A stretch of DNA of 64,000 nucleotides from positions 186,001 to 250,000 of the forward strand of contig NZ_JBHRTF010000003.1 of the NCBI RefSeq assembly GCF_042646205.1. Reading direction: 5' to 3'. Both the position numbers and the translations under genes were made by a program. The stretch comes from Cellvibrio fontiphilus_A. Its GTDB lineage: Bacteria; Pseudomonadota; Gammaproteobacteria; Pseudomonadales; Cellvibrionaceae. The first letter of the stretch is position 1. Each line of letters starts with the position of its first letter. The notes below the pieces were generated by a model, which saw nothing but the letters and a program-made list of their open reading frames with translations, was not told the origin of the DNA and ran no database searches. Below, piece after piece: positions 17,579 through 26,306 of the stretch.

Positions 17579-18592
17579 TTATTTTAAAATGGCTTCGATT
17601 TTTGCAAGTTCATCTGCACTAAATGCCAAGTTGTTTAATGCAGCCACCGAGTCATCAATTTGCGCCGGGCGACTGGCGCCAATCAAACAGGTGGTAACGG
17701 CGTCGTTGTTCAGCGTCCAGGCAATGGCCATTTGCGCGAGCGATTGACCGCGTGTTTCCGCCAATGCATTGAGTGCTTGCACCTTTTGCAGTTTTTCCGG
17801 AGTGATGTCTTTGTTGTTTAAATAAATCAACTCGGGGCGCGCTGCGCGTGAATCGGCCGGAATGCCGTTCAAATATTTGTTGGTCAATACGCCCTGTGCC
17901 AGTGGCGAGAACACAATCGAGCCAACCCCTTCTTGTTTCAATACATCGGTCAGGCCGTTTTCAATCCAGCGATCAAACAGGTTGTAGCGCGGTTGATGAA
18001 TCAGCAGCGGTGTGCCCAGTTCGCGCAAAATACGCGCCGCTTCTTTGGTTTGCTCCGGTTGGTAATTGGAAATACCAACATAGAGCGCACGGCCCGAACG
18101 CACAATGTAATCCAGTGCCTGCATGGTTTCTTCCAGCGGCGTTTCCGGGTCCATGCAGTGGTGATAAAAAATATCAAAATATTCAAGGCCAGTGCGCTTC
18201 AAGCTTTGGTCGCAACTGCTCACCAAATATTTACGCGAGCCGCCAATCCCATAGGGGCCGGGCCACATGTCGTAACCCGCTTTACTGGAAATAATTAATT
18301 CATCGCGATAATGCGCAAAATCCTGCTTGAAAATATTGCCAAAGGTGGATTCTGCCGAGCCAAAGTTGGGCCCGTAGTTGTTGGCTAAATCAAAATGGGT
18401 GATGCCTAAATCAAACGCGCGGCGCAGCATATTGCGGGCGTTGGCTTGTGAATCTACCGCGCCAAAGTTTTGCCACAAACCCAGCGATAAGCGTGACAAG
18501 CGCAGGCCACTTTTGCCACAGCGTTGATACTTCATGGTTTTGTAACGGTCGGGGTGGGCGACGTAAATCGGGTTGGGCTCGTGCGTAATCAT
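17579..18592 (-). CDS. yghZ: Aldo/keto reductase, YghZ/Gpr type
   Basis: NADPH-dependent aldo/keto reductase of the AKR14 group; E. coli YghZ reduces L-glyceraldehyde 3-phosphate and detoxifies methylglyoxal. The 337-residue TIM barrel opens with KYQRCGKSGLRLSRLSLGLW. It carries the catalytic tetrad Asp and Tyr (FDLANNYGP), Lys (ISSKAGYDMWPGPYG) and His (IFYHHCMDPETP). The C-terminal cofactor site includes CLIGASRPAQIDD. An ATG 48 bases inside the frame (MKYQRCG) is an alternative start; the longer form keeps the NPIYVAHPDRY lead found in family members. Confidence 0.94.
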   Translation of the reverse strand: MITHEPNPIYVAHPDRYKTMKYQRCGKSGLRLSRLSLGLWQNFGAVDSQANARNMLRRAFDLGITHFDLANNYGPNFGSAESTFGNIFKQDFAHYRDELIISSKAGYDMWPGPYGIGGSRKYLVSSCDQSLKRTGLEYFDIFYHHCMDPETPLEETMQALDYIVRSGRALYVGISNYQPEQTKEAARILRELGTPLLIHQPRYNLFDRWIENGLTDVLKQEGVGSIVFSPLAQGVLTNKYLNGIPADSRAARPELIYLNNKDITPEKLQKVQALNALAETRGQSLAQMAIAWTLNNDAVTTCLIGASRPAQIDDSVAALNNLAFSADELAKIEAILK

Positions 18593-18738
18593 GTTATTCC
18601 TGCCGGAGAAGAGTGTTGTTGGATCGATAAGATTCTTGTGGTTATTGGCGGGCGATTTTACTCGAAAGGTGCGTCAAGCGTGCGCTTGGAGTGTAAAGAT
18701 TGGAATGTAAAGAAAAGCCACCTGCATTGGCACTGCGT

Positions 18739-18767
18739 AAAAAAATCCCCGCAGCGAGCGGGGATTT
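18739..18767 (-). terminator. Intrinsic terminator of the His-rich secreted protein gene
   Basis: On the minus strand AAATCCCCGC, loop TCGCT, GCGGGGATTT is followed by a run of T (plus-strand A tract at 18739-18745). Confidence 0.9.
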
Positions 18768-18809
18768 GTGTACAGGGTCAGGGCTTATACAGCCAGTGGT
18801 TGCAATGAA

Positions 18810-19238
18810 TTAGTGGTTGTGGCCCTTGCCTTTACCATTGCCTTGCCCCTTACCTTTGCTGGGGTGGTCATGCCGGTCGTGGTGGCGCTCCTGATCTTCA
18901 TGATAATGCTCGTCATATTCGGCCGAGCGGACAAAATACACCGGGCGGTCACAGGCGTGGTATTTGCTGCAGTGTTTGCCCCAATTTTTAGCGTGACCTG
19001 GGGGTACATGCAGGTACACCGGGCGGCTGCGGGCATAACGCGAGTCGGTGACAATCAGCATAGGGTCGCGGTAATAAACATTCGGGCGTGAATCGTTGCC
19101 AATTTCAACACGGCCATAAACACCCGGCGCAACTTCTTTTTCCAGGATGACGCTAATGCCCAAATCGTCGGCGTTTGCGGTGGATGTCGCCAATACGCCC
19201 AAGGCAAGTAGCCAGCTGTGCAAAATCTTGTTGTTCAT
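18810..19238 (-). CDS. Secreted protein with His/Gly/Lys-rich tail
   Basis: 142 residues with a Sec signal peptide (MNNKILHSWLLALGVLATSTANA). The middle part has a tyrosine-rich YGRVEIGNDSRPNVYYRD stretch and a CSKYHAC pair of cysteines. The last 40 residues are very rich in His, Asp, Glu and then Gly-Lys repeats (GKGQGNGKGKGHNH). The His-rich tail could bind metal ions, but no known metal chaperone family is recognised. It resembles short periplasmic proteins of unknown function found in pseudomonads. Confidence 0.8.
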   Translation of the reverse strand: MNNKILHSWLLALGVLATSTANADDLGISVILEKEVAPGVYGRVEIGNDSRPNVYYRDPMLIVTDSRYARSRPVYLHVPPGHAKNWGKHCSKYHACDRPVYFVRSAEYDEHYHEDQERHHDRHDHPSKGKGQGNGKGKGHNH

Positions 19239-19363
19239 GGTGGGATACCTCTGGTTGCTCTTGTTGTGGTTTGCTTGAAACCTGGGTCTAGCCTAGTCGG
19301 TTACGGGTGTGAATTCCGTGGGCTGGCGCAAATTACAACAAATAAATCCATAAATGGTGATAT

Positions 19364-19777
19364 TTACCCCACATAGTGATTGGCGTGATCTATCAACAAG
19401 AGCCCCCAGATAACCAACACACAGAGGTTGCCCAGGGTGTAAGCGCGAAAACGATTGATCACATCATTAGTTGTTAAGTGGATAAGGCTGTGGGCCAGGC
19501 GCGCCAACACAAATATCCAGGCGGCTACTATCATTGCACTGCTGTCAGTACCCATGGCGATGGCGGTGGCTCCCGCGGCATAAAAGAGCACAGGGATTTC
19601 AAACAAATTGCTGTAGTTGCGCGCGGTTTGGGTGATCTCATCCGGCATATCGCCCGTGTTCAAGCGAAATTGGCTGAGCCTTACACTGCCGGTTTTGACC
19701 GCTTTGAGGCGCAGGAACAACAGGCGAAATGCCACCAAAAATGTCAGTAACACCATGGCAAACATGGGGTAGATCAT
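19364..19777 (-). CDS. MAPEG-family membrane protein
   Basis: Start chosen at ATG 19777 with AGGAG eight bases upstream; the longer frame from 19816 lacks a binding site. The 137-residue product has four hydrophobic segments and the MAPEG pattern: RxxQ-like FRLNTGDMPDEI, then ARNYSNLFEIPVLFYA and LARLAHSLIHLTTNDVINRFRAYTLG. Related proteins include membrane glutathione transferases, but the bacterial branch is mostly uncharacterised. Confidence 0.87.
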   Translation of the reverse strand: MIYPMFAMVLLTFLVAFRLLFLRLKAVKTGSVRLSQFRLNTGDMPDEITQTARNYSNLFEIPVLFYAAGATAIAMGTDSSAMIVAAWIFVLARLAHSLIHLTTNDVINRFRAYTLGNLCVLVIWGLLLIDHANHYVG

Positions 19778-20030
19778 GGGGGTACTCCTCGGTCTTATTG
19801 GGGGGGAACTGTCCAACTATAGTCCAAATCCACGGCGCAAAAAGTCAACTCACGGCGGCAGGGTTGGGTTTGAGGCGGCGGGCAGTGAGCAGTGCCATGG
19901 CGACTTAAAACCCGCGCAGGGGACAAGTGCGTGTTCTGGCACTATAATGCCTGCCTTCGCGAGCAGCCCGGGTTGCTCCCTCGTTATTGATTCAATCGCT
20001 AATTCATAAACATCACCACAAGGTAGATTC

Positions 20031-21206
20031 ATGATTATCAAGCCAAAAGTCCGCGGTTTTATTTGTACCAATGCGCATCCACAAGGCTGTGCTGCCAATG
20101 TTCAAGAGCAAATCGCTTTCACCAAAGCCAAAGGCCCCATTGCCGACGCACCTAAAAAAGTGCTGGTGCTGGGCTGCTCAACCGGTTTTGGTTTGGCCTC
20201 ACGCATTACTGCGGCCTTTGGCGGCGGTGCCGATACTTTGGGTGTATGTTTTGAGAAAGAGCCGAGTGAGAGCAAAACCGCTACCGCCGGTTACTACAAC
20301 ACCTCTGCATTTCACGATGCCGCAAAAGCAGAAGGCTTGTACGCACACACCATTAATGGCGATGCCTTCTCTGACGCTTGCAAAGAGAAAGTGATTGCCG
20401 AGCTGAAAAACAGCATAGGTAAGGTGGATTTGGTGATTTACAGCCTTGCATCCCCACGCCGCACCGACCCGAAAACCGGTGAAGTTTATAACTCGGTATT
20501 GAAGCCTATCGGTAAGGAGTACACCTCCAAAAACCTGAATACCGATACCCTGAAAATTTCCGACGTGACCATCGAGCCAGCCTCTGATGAAGAGATCGCC
20601 AACACCGTTAAGGTAATGGGCGGTGAAGACTGGGAATTGTGGATCGATGCACTCAAAGGTGCCGACCTGCTCGCCGACAACTTCAAAACCGTCGCCTACA
20701 CCTACCTTGGCGACAAGTTGACCTGGCCAATTTACGGCAAAGCGACTATCGGTAAAGCCAAAGAAGATTTGGATCGCGCCGCTAAAACCCTGAGCGCAAA
20801 ACACGGCGGTAACGCGCGTGTTGCGGTACTGAAAGCGGTTGTTACCCAAGCCAGTTCGGCCATTCCGGTAATGCCTTTGTATTTGGCGATTTTGTTCAAA
20901 GTGATGAAAGCGCAGGGCACTCACGAAGGTTGTATCGAGCAGATCCAACGCTTGTTCAAAGAGTGTTTGTATTCCAATAATCCGCGTTTGGATGATGCCA
21001 ATCGCTACCGTGTGGACGAGTTGGAACTCGACCCATCGGTGCAGCGCCCGGTAGAAGAGATCTGGGAAAAAGTGACTGAAGAAAATCTGTTTGAACTGAC
21101 TGATTTTGAAGGTTATAAAACCGAATTCCTGCGTTTGTTTGGTTTTGGTATTGCCGGTGTGGATTACGATGCGGAAACCACGCCTTTGGTGCAAACCAAT
21201 TTTTAA
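20031..21206 (+). CDS. fabV: Enoyl-[acyl-carrier-protein] reductase FabV
   Basis: Final reduction step of fatty-acid elongation, in the cytoplasm. The 391-residue protein is the large short-chain-dehydrogenase-like FabV form, naturally insensitive to triclosan. The N-terminus is MIIKPKVRGFICTNAHPQGC. The NAD(P) region is KVLVLGCSTGFGLASRI, and the catalytic Y-x8-K is in IYGKATIGKAK. Related trans-2-enoyl-CoA reductases share this fold, so CoA activity cannot be excluded. AAGG precedes the ATG. Single gene with its own terminator. Confidence 0.97.
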   Translation: MIIKPKVRGFICTNAHPQGCAANVQEQIAFTKAKGPIADAPKKVLVLGCSTGFGLASRITAAFGGGADTLGVCFEKEPSESKTATAGYYNTSAFHDAAKAEGLYAHTINGDAFSDACKEKVIAELKNSIGKVDLVIYSLASPRRTDPKTGEVYNSVLKPIGKEYTSKNLNTDTLKISDVTIEPASDEEIANTVKVMGGEDWELWIDALKGADLLADNFKTVAYTYLGDKLTWPIYGKATIGKAKEDLDRAAKTLSAKHGGNARVAVLKAVVTQASSAIPVMPLYLAILFKVMKAQGTHEGCIEQIQRLFKECLYSNNPRLDDANRYRVDELELDPSVQRPVEEIWEKVTEENLFELTDFEGYKTEFLRLFGFGIAGVDYDAETTPLVQTNF

Positions 21207-21233
21207 TCCCTTGAGGGTTGAGTGATTGTGTGT

Positions 21234-21264
21234 AAATCCCTCGCTCCGGCGGGGGATTTTTTTT
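21234..21264 (+). terminator. Intrinsic terminator of fabV
   Basis: AAATCCC-TCGC, loop, GGCG-GGGGATTT followed by eight T. Confidence 0.88.
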
Positions 21265-21299
21265 AGTGACTGTTAGATTGCCATCGCCTTGGAGTTTAC

Positions 21300-21830
21300 A
21301 TGCGTAAACGTATTGCAATTGATATGGATGAAACCATTTGCGACACCCTGAGTCGACATTTGGATTGGTACAACACGGAATTTAACCAAAGCCTCACCAA
21401 AGCGGATTTACACGGCAGAAAAATCTATCAAGCCGTACCGGAGGCACACCTGGCGCGAGTGCGCGCCTACCCGGATATGCCGGCGTTTTTTGAAAATATA
21501 ACGCCCTACGCTAATGCGCTTGAGGTCATTCGCGAATTGCACGAACAGTATGAAGTGGTAATTGCCACCGCCGCGATGGAGCACCCCACATCCTTTGCGC
21601 CAAAATACCAATGGCTCACCCAATACTTGCCGTTTTTATCGCCCATGAATTTTATTTTTTGCGGCAAGAAAAATGTGGTGCAGGCAGATTATTTAATCGA
21701 TGACAGCTCGCGTCATTTTGAAGGTTTTGTGGGGCAGGGCATTTTATTTTCCGCGCCGCATAACGCCAATGAAGTTGCGCCGGTGCGCGTGAATGATTGG
21801 TTGGAAGTGCGCAAGTATTTTTTGAAATAA
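21300..21830 (+). CDS. 5'(3')-deoxyribonucleotidase-like HAD phosphatase
   Basis: 176-residue HAD-superfamily hydrolase of the NT5C group, which dephosphorylates deoxynucleoside monophosphates. Motif I is IAIDMDETICDTLSRHLDWYN (DxDxT), motif II lies in VIATAAMEHP, and the terminal acidic motif is YLIDDSSRHFEGF. In the related eukaryotic enzyme these residues bind Mg and the phosphoaspartate intermediate. Followed by an acyltransferase gene after 12 bases. Confidence 0.88.
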   Translation: MRKRIAIDMDETICDTLSRHLDWYNTEFNQSLTKADLHGRKIYQAVPEAHLARVRAYPDMPAFFENITPYANALEVIRELHEQYEVVIATAAMEHPTSFAPKYQWLTQYLPFLSPMNFIFCGKKNVVQADYLIDDSSRHFEGFVGQGILFSAPHNANEVAPVRVNDWLEVRKYFLK

Positions 21831-21842
21831 CGGGTATTGCTG

Positions 21843-22745
21843 ATGATTATTGTTGCTCATCTGCGCGCGGTGCTGGTCACGGCGATTTTCTCCATCACCA
21901 TCATCATGATTGCGGTGCCGGTAGTCGTTTGTGCTCTGGTGAAATTGTTGGTGCCAGTCCCCGCGCTGCGGCGCGCGATTGATCGGCTGTTGGATGCCGC
22001 CTCCAATGTTTGGATTACCTTTAACACCTGGCAGCAGGAGCACACCCTGCCCACCAAGGTAGACGTGGAAGGGCTGGGGAATCTGAGCCGCGACGAGTGG
22101 TACATGCTGATTGCCAACCACCAGTCCTGGCCGGATATTCTGGTATTGGTGCGGGCGTTTAATGCGCGTATCCCGGGGGTTAAGTTTTTTTTCAAACGCA
22201 GCCTGCTCTGGGTGCCGGTATTGGGGTTGGCGCTCTGGGGGCTGGATTTCCCCTCCATGCGCCGCTACTCCAAAGCAAAATTGGCGCGTCACCCGGAGCT
22301 AAAGGGTAAGGATGTTGAGCAGACCCGCAAAGCCTGCGAGCGCTTTCGCCATCACCCGGTCACGATTATTAACTTTCTGGAAGGCACTCGTTTTACCCCG
22401 GCCAAACACCGCCAGTTGCAATCACCTTATCGCCACCTGTTGCCAGCAAAAGCCGGCGGTCTGGCGTTTACCCTGGCGGCTATGGGCGGCCAATTGCACC
22501 GCCTGCTGGATGTCACTATCTATTACCCTGAAGGCATTCCCACCTATTGGGACTACGCCTGCGGGCGGGTAAAGCGGATTCGTGTGCACATTCGCCAGCT
22601 GCCCATTCCCGCCGATTTAATTGGCGACTACAGCGAGGATGCCGCGTTTCGCGCGCGTTTCCAGTTGTGGGTCAACCAGCTGTGGCAGGAGAAGGATGAA
22701 CTGCTGGCGGCGATGATTGCGCAGGAGCAGGCGCGTAACAATTAA
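21843..22745 (+). CDS. PlsC-type lysophospholipid acyltransferase, YihG-like
   Basis: 300 residues from ATG 21843, with GGG nine bases upstream; a TTG at 21837 is an alternative. It opens with an N-terminal membrane helix (about 8-38). The acyltransferase motif I is NHQSWPD, motif II is FFFKRSLLWVPVLG and motif III is FLEGTRFTP. The long form with LSRDEWYMLIANHQSW fits the E. coli YihG/LCLAT1 branch, which remodels phospholipid acyl chains at the inner membrane. It differs from essential PlsC in length and N-terminus. Confidence 0.9.
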   Translation: MIIVAHLRAVLVTAIFSITIIMIAVPVVVCALVKLLVPVPALRRAIDRLLDAASNVWITFNTWQQEHTLPTKVDVEGLGNLSRDEWYMLIANHQSWPDILVLVRAFNARIPGVKFFFKRSLLWVPVLGLALWGLDFPSMRRYSKAKLARHPELKGKDVEQTRKACERFRHHPVTIINFLEGTRFTPAKHRQLQSPYRHLLPAKAGGLAFTLAAMGGQLHRLLDVTIYYPEGIPTYWDYACGRVKRIRVHIRQLPIPADLIGDYSEDAAFRARFQLWVNQLWQEKDELLAAMIAQEQARNN

Positions 22746-22820
22746 ACCGGGTGAGGGGCTTGCTATGGGGTTATGCTGGTGGTGGAATAGTTTTTCTCCA
22801 GCAAATCTATAGGAGGCCGC

Positions 22821-23045
22821 ATGTTCTATACCCTGAGTGATTTGTTTGCCAAGTTAGGCCTGCCCAACTCTCCGGCGGCGATTGAGGCGTTTATTGAAAA
22901 ACATCGCCCTTTACCCCAAGCGGAACCTCTGGCCAGTGCCAGTTTTTGGACACCGGAGCAGGCGGCCTTTCTGCGCGAAGCCCGCCAGGAATACTCTGCC
23001 TGGGCTGAGGTAGTGGATGAACTTAATTGTTTATTGCGCGATTAA
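22821..23045 (+). CDS. DUF2789 family protein
   Basis: 74-residue soluble protein with AGGAGG six bases before the ATG. The sequence fits the small DUF2789 family: LFAKLGLPNSPAAIEAFIEKH, then ASFWTPEQAAFLREA and WAEVVDELNCLLRD. Helical throughout. Function unknown. Followed by an intrinsic terminator. Confidence 0.87.
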   Translation: MFYTLSDLFAKLGLPNSPAAIEAFIEKHRPLPQAEPLASASFWTPEQAAFLREARQEYSAWAEVVDELNCLLRD

Positions 23046-23065
23046 AAACCCGCATTTCCTGCCTT

Positions 23066-23095
23066 GAAACGACCGGCCAGTTGCCGGTCGTTTTC
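23066..23095 (+). terminator. Intrinsic terminator after the DUF2789 gene
   Basis: AAACGACCGGC, loop CAGTT, GCCGGTCGTTTT. The stem is 10-11 bp with a short T tract. Confidence 0.9.
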
Positions 23096-23159
23096 ATTTG
23101 GCAGTCAGCTTTTCTATGTTATGGTTCCCCCTCTTTTAACCGATGTAACAGGATCGACT

Positions 23160-23927
23160 ATGTATAAATTGACCGCTGCGCTGGTTCTTGCCGCCTCTGC
23201 CACCAGTAGTTTTGCCCAGGACGAAAAGCGCCCTTGGGAAGTAGAAGTGGATATAGGTGCTATAGCTACCTCGGGCAATACCGACACTACCAGTTTGCAA
23301 TTCAAAGTAGATGCAAAACAAAACCTGGAGCGCTGGGAGAACCAATACGTATTTAATTCCCTCTTTAAAGAGGACAGCGTTAAACAGGATGACAACAGCA
23401 CCCGGCGCGAAAAAACCGCTGAAAAATATTTTGGTTCAGCAAAATTTGCCTATTTGCTGGGGGTAGAAGAATCCTATCTGTTCGGTTTTGGCTCGCACAC
23501 TAATGACAAATTTGGCGCCTACAAAACCTACAGCACCCTGGCCTTGGGTTACGGTAATTGGCTGTATTTCTCACCCACCTTTAATTGGTTTATTGAAGCG
23601 GGTCCGGGTTATTTTGAAGGTGAAAAGGTGACGGAGAGCGATGATCCGCTGGTGCCTGACACTATCACTGAAGAAAGTGGTGCAATGCTGCGTGCGGCAA
23701 CGGCACTGGAGTGGAAGATCAGCGACAACGCAACCTTCAAACAGCTGGTGAGTGTGGAATCCGGTTCGGACAATACCCGCACCCAAAGCGAGACATCGCT
23801 GGCGACTTCGATCAATAAAAGTATGAAAATGAAAGTGGGTATCGCTGTCGCTAACGATAGCGACGTAGCGCCCGGCAAGGAAAAAACTGACACCACTACC
23901 TTTATCAATCTGGTGTATAGCTTTTAA
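23160..23927 (+). CDS. DUF481 outer-membrane beta-barrel protein
   Basis: The start is ATG 23160, after which a signal peptide (MYKLTAALVLAASATSSFAQ) appears; the frame's upstream extension crosses the terminator and is not used. 255 residues. The mature part begins WEVEVDIGAIATSGNTDTTS, the classic DUF481 (YdiY) opening. Alternating beta-strand pattern and a C-terminal FINLVYSF ending in Phe, the outer-membrane insertion signal. YdiY-type proteins are acid-inducible barrels of uncertain function. Confidence 0.9.
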   Translation: MYKLTAALVLAASATSSFAQDEKRPWEVEVDIGAIATSGNTDTTSLQFKVDAKQNLERWENQYVFNSLFKEDSVKQDDNSTRREKTAEKYFGSAKFAYLLGVEESYLFGFGSHTNDKFGAYKTYSTLALGYGNWLYFSPTFNWFIEAGPGYFEGEKVTESDDPLVPDTITEESGAMLRAATALEWKISDNATFKQLVSVESGSDNTRTQSETSLATSINKSMKMKVGIAVANDSDVAPGKEKTDTTTFINLVYSF

Positions 23928-23958
23928 GTGAACCCCGGTTAGCGGCATTGCCCGGGTA

Positions 23959-24007
23959 AACAAGGCAGATGTTGGCAATAAACGCCAGCATCTGCCTTGT
24001 TGTTTTA
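23959..24007 (+). terminator. Intrinsic terminator of the DUF481 gene
   Basis: Long stem: AACAAGGCAGATG plus TGGC against GCCA and CATCTGCCTTGTT, small loop, then TTTT. Confidence 0.9.
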
Positions 24008-24069
24008 TAATTTCATCCATTGATGGCCGCGGTTGCGGCTCCTGCTCATTTAACAAAATATTAACGACT

Positions 24070-24987
24070 ATGGCTTCATCGCAATTTGATCGCGCTTTAC
24101 TTCACCCCCGTCACTGGCCCACCTGGATTGGTTTTGGTGTTTGGTTTGTGATTGCCCAGCTGCCTTACCGCTGGCAAATGGCAATGGCCAGAGTGTTAGC
24201 GCCCCTGCTGCACCTGAATAAAAAACGCGTGAAAATGGCGCGCACGAATTTGCAGCTGTGTTTTCCGCAAAAAAATGCAGCGGAAATTGAGCAGTTACTG
24301 GAAGCCAATTTGCAATCCACCGCCATGGCAGTATTTGAAACGGGCATAGGTTATTTCTGGTCAAAGCCGCGGCTGCGCAAATTATTTTCCATCACCGGCC
24401 TTGAGCATATAGAGCAGGCCAAAACTGAAGGGCAGGGGGCGCTTTTGCTCAGCTTGCATTTCACTACACTGGACATCGGCAGCGCTATGCTTGGCGTCTG
24501 CGTGAATTACGATGGCATGTACAGTCCGCATAAAAATAAAGTGTTTGATTATGTGCAAAAAGTTCGCCGCGAAGCCTATGTAAAAGAAGGCATAGCAATC
24601 AGCCGCGACAATGTGCGGGCGATGGTGGCGCAGCTGCGCAAAGGCCGGATGATTTGGTATGCACCCGACCGCGATTTAGGCCCAAAGGTTTCGGTATTTG
24701 TTCCCTTTTTTGGTGTGCCTGCCGCAACCGTTACCGCGACTGCACAATTTGCGCGTATGGGGCGCGCCCAAATTATTCCCTTCTCCCAATACCGTCGCGC
24801 TGATGGCACAGGTTATGACGTGGTGATTCACCCACCGTTTGAAAACTACCCCAGCGGCGATGAATTAGCCGATGCGCGCCGCGTCAATGAATTTGTCGAA
24901 CAGGAAATTTTAAAAGCGCCAGAGCAGTATTTGTGGGCCCAGCCGCGTTTTAAAACACGGCCGGAAGGCGCGGCAAAAGTTTATTAA
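24070..24987 (+). CDS. lpxL: Lipid A lauroyl acyltransferase, LpxL/HtrB family
   Basis: Inner-membrane enzyme that adds a secondary acyl chain to Kdo2-lipid IVA. The 305-residue protein has an N-terminal membrane helix (about 17-37), the HxxxxD catalytic motif HFTTLD near residue 136 and the YxPHKNK substrate motif. The family stretch APDRDLGPKVSVFVPFFGVPAAT and the terminal AQPRFKTRPEG (WAQPRFKTRP) are both present. LpxL and LpxM/LpxP are hard to tell apart without phylogeny; LpxL is the best guess. Confidence 0.9.
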   Translation: MASSQFDRALLHPRHWPTWIGFGVWFVIAQLPYRWQMAMARVLAPLLHLNKKRVKMARTNLQLCFPQKNAAEIEQLLEANLQSTAMAVFETGIGYFWSKPRLRKLFSITGLEHIEQAKTEGQGALLLSLHFTTLDIGSAMLGVCVNYDGMYSPHKNKVFDYVQKVRREAYVKEGIAISRDNVRAMVAQLRKGRMIWYAPDRDLGPKVSVFVPFFGVPAATVTATAQFARMGRAQIIPFSQYRRADGTGYDVVIHPPFENYPSGDELADARRVNEFVEQEILKAPEQYLWAQPRFKTRPEGAAKVY

Positions 24988-25008
24988 TCTGTTTTATTGA
25001 ATTGTAGT

Positions 25009-26226
25009 TTATTGATTTGTAGTTTCGGGCGCGGTGGTTTGGCCGGCTGGTGCCGGTTGGTCGGAATAATGTACGCGCCCGTTTTCATCCGTCCAGCGAT
25101 AAATTTGAGTGGGCTTTTGGTTTTGCTCCGCGTTGGATTCGCCCGCTGTTGCCGGCTGCTGGGTGTCTATATCAATCACTTCATAATTGCTCATTCCGTT
25201 TAGGGGAATAGGCTCCTGATTAAAAATAATTTGCGTGAGCTGATTCAGTTTGGGGTTTAGCATCAGCGGCAATTTATTGGGCGAATTTAATTGCTGCTGA
25301 AACTCCGGGTCATTCACAATCGCGATAATGCGCGGGTCGTGTTTAATCAGTTGTACGCGGTTCCAGGCGAGCACCATTTTTTCTGCAGCAGCCTGGGCAC
25401 CCGCATCGCTATTCACATCGGACTGCGCCATTAATGCCTGCATGCTCGGGTTTTCAATCAAGGCTTTAAATTCCGGGTTGCGCATCAGCGCCTGGGTATC
25501 GCCAGTTGTCAGCAGCGATTGAATCGTTTCATCCGCCATCAGGCTTTGCATCTGCCCGCTGTTAGTCATCTCCTGCACGTGGGCAAGCATAATTTGCGGG
25601 TCTTGCACAAACGCTTTGGTAACCTGGCTTGCGGTTTTATCTTCCACTGCCAAATCCACCGCCGTTGCCGCGGCTGCGCCCATTAATTTTTTTGCGCTGG
25701 CTTCAATAAATGAATCCCTGCTGCGCTCCAAATCCCGCAGTGTGGGGACGCCCGGGGCAGTGGTCCCGTTTGTTGTGGCACTTGTCGGGTTTGCGCTGGC
25801 AATTGAATCAGTTTCAAGGTGTTGGGCAGGCAGCGGTTTGGGGGTTAATACCAGCCCCATCAAATACACCGCCAGTAAACCCGCCAGTGCGCCCACTAAA
25901 ACACCTACACCAGCGCCGCCAATTTTTGAGCTGGTTGTTGCCGCATCGCTTTCAGGCACTAGCTTGCCAATATGTGTCAGTGCAAACGCCACAATAAAAC
26001 TGACCAACAAAAAAATACCGGCGCCGGCAACAAAATACACAATCACACCGGTCAGCAGGGTGTGTTGCATGAGCAGCGCTGCCACGGCCGGAGTAAAAAT
26101 CATCGCAGCAGGGTAGGCGACAATCCAACTTAAAATTCGGGTAATGGAACCGATAAATCCCTTTTGATAACCGCGCCAGGTGAAAAAAATCAGTAGCGCA
26201 AAAAATACCAGGGTAGTGACTTGCAT
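25009..26226 (-). CDS. CvpA-like membrane protein fused to a DUF4124 domain
   Basis: 405 residues. The N-terminal 130 residues have four membrane helices and the CvpA pattern FTWRGYQKGFIGSITRIL, then TLLTGVIVYFVAGAGIFLL. The middle (about 135-340) is soluble, helical, and rich in Ala, Met and Gln. The C-terminus (about 370-392) is a DUF4124 module, IYRWTDENGRVHYSDQP. CvpA is linked to colicin V export and envelope resistance to bile; DUF4124 modules are periplasmic. The fusion is unusual. GGAAG precedes the ATG. Confidence 0.83.
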   Translation of the reverse strand: MQVTTLVFFALLIFFTWRGYQKGFIGSITRILSWIVAYPAAMIFTPAVAALLMQHTLLTGVIVYFVAGAGIFLLVSFIVAFALTHIGKLVPESDAATTSSKIGGAGVGVLVGALAGLLAVYLMGLVLTPKPLPAQHLETDSIASANPTSATTNGTTAPGVPTLRDLERSRDSFIEASAKKLMGAAAATAVDLAVEDKTASQVTKAFVQDPQIMLAHVQEMTNSGQMQSLMADETIQSLLTTGDTQALMRNPEFKALIENPSMQALMAQSDVNSDAGAQAAAEKMVLAWNRVQLIKHDPRIIAIVNDPEFQQQLNSPNKLPLMLNPKLNQLTQIIFNQEPIPLNGMSNYEVIDIDTQQPATAGESNAEQNQKPTQIYRWTDENGRVHYSDQPAPAGQTTAPETTNQ

Positions 26227-26306
26227 GGTTGCTTCCTTATTCGGGTTCTTTATCGATAAAAGTAAAAAATAAATTCAGAAAATAAATTAAAAAGCGGCGC
26301 CAGTTG

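Noticed and set aside
20199..21194. 331-codon open frame antisense to fabV
   Set aside because: It mirrors a complete, conserved fabV gene, has no family features and results from codon bias of the sense strand.
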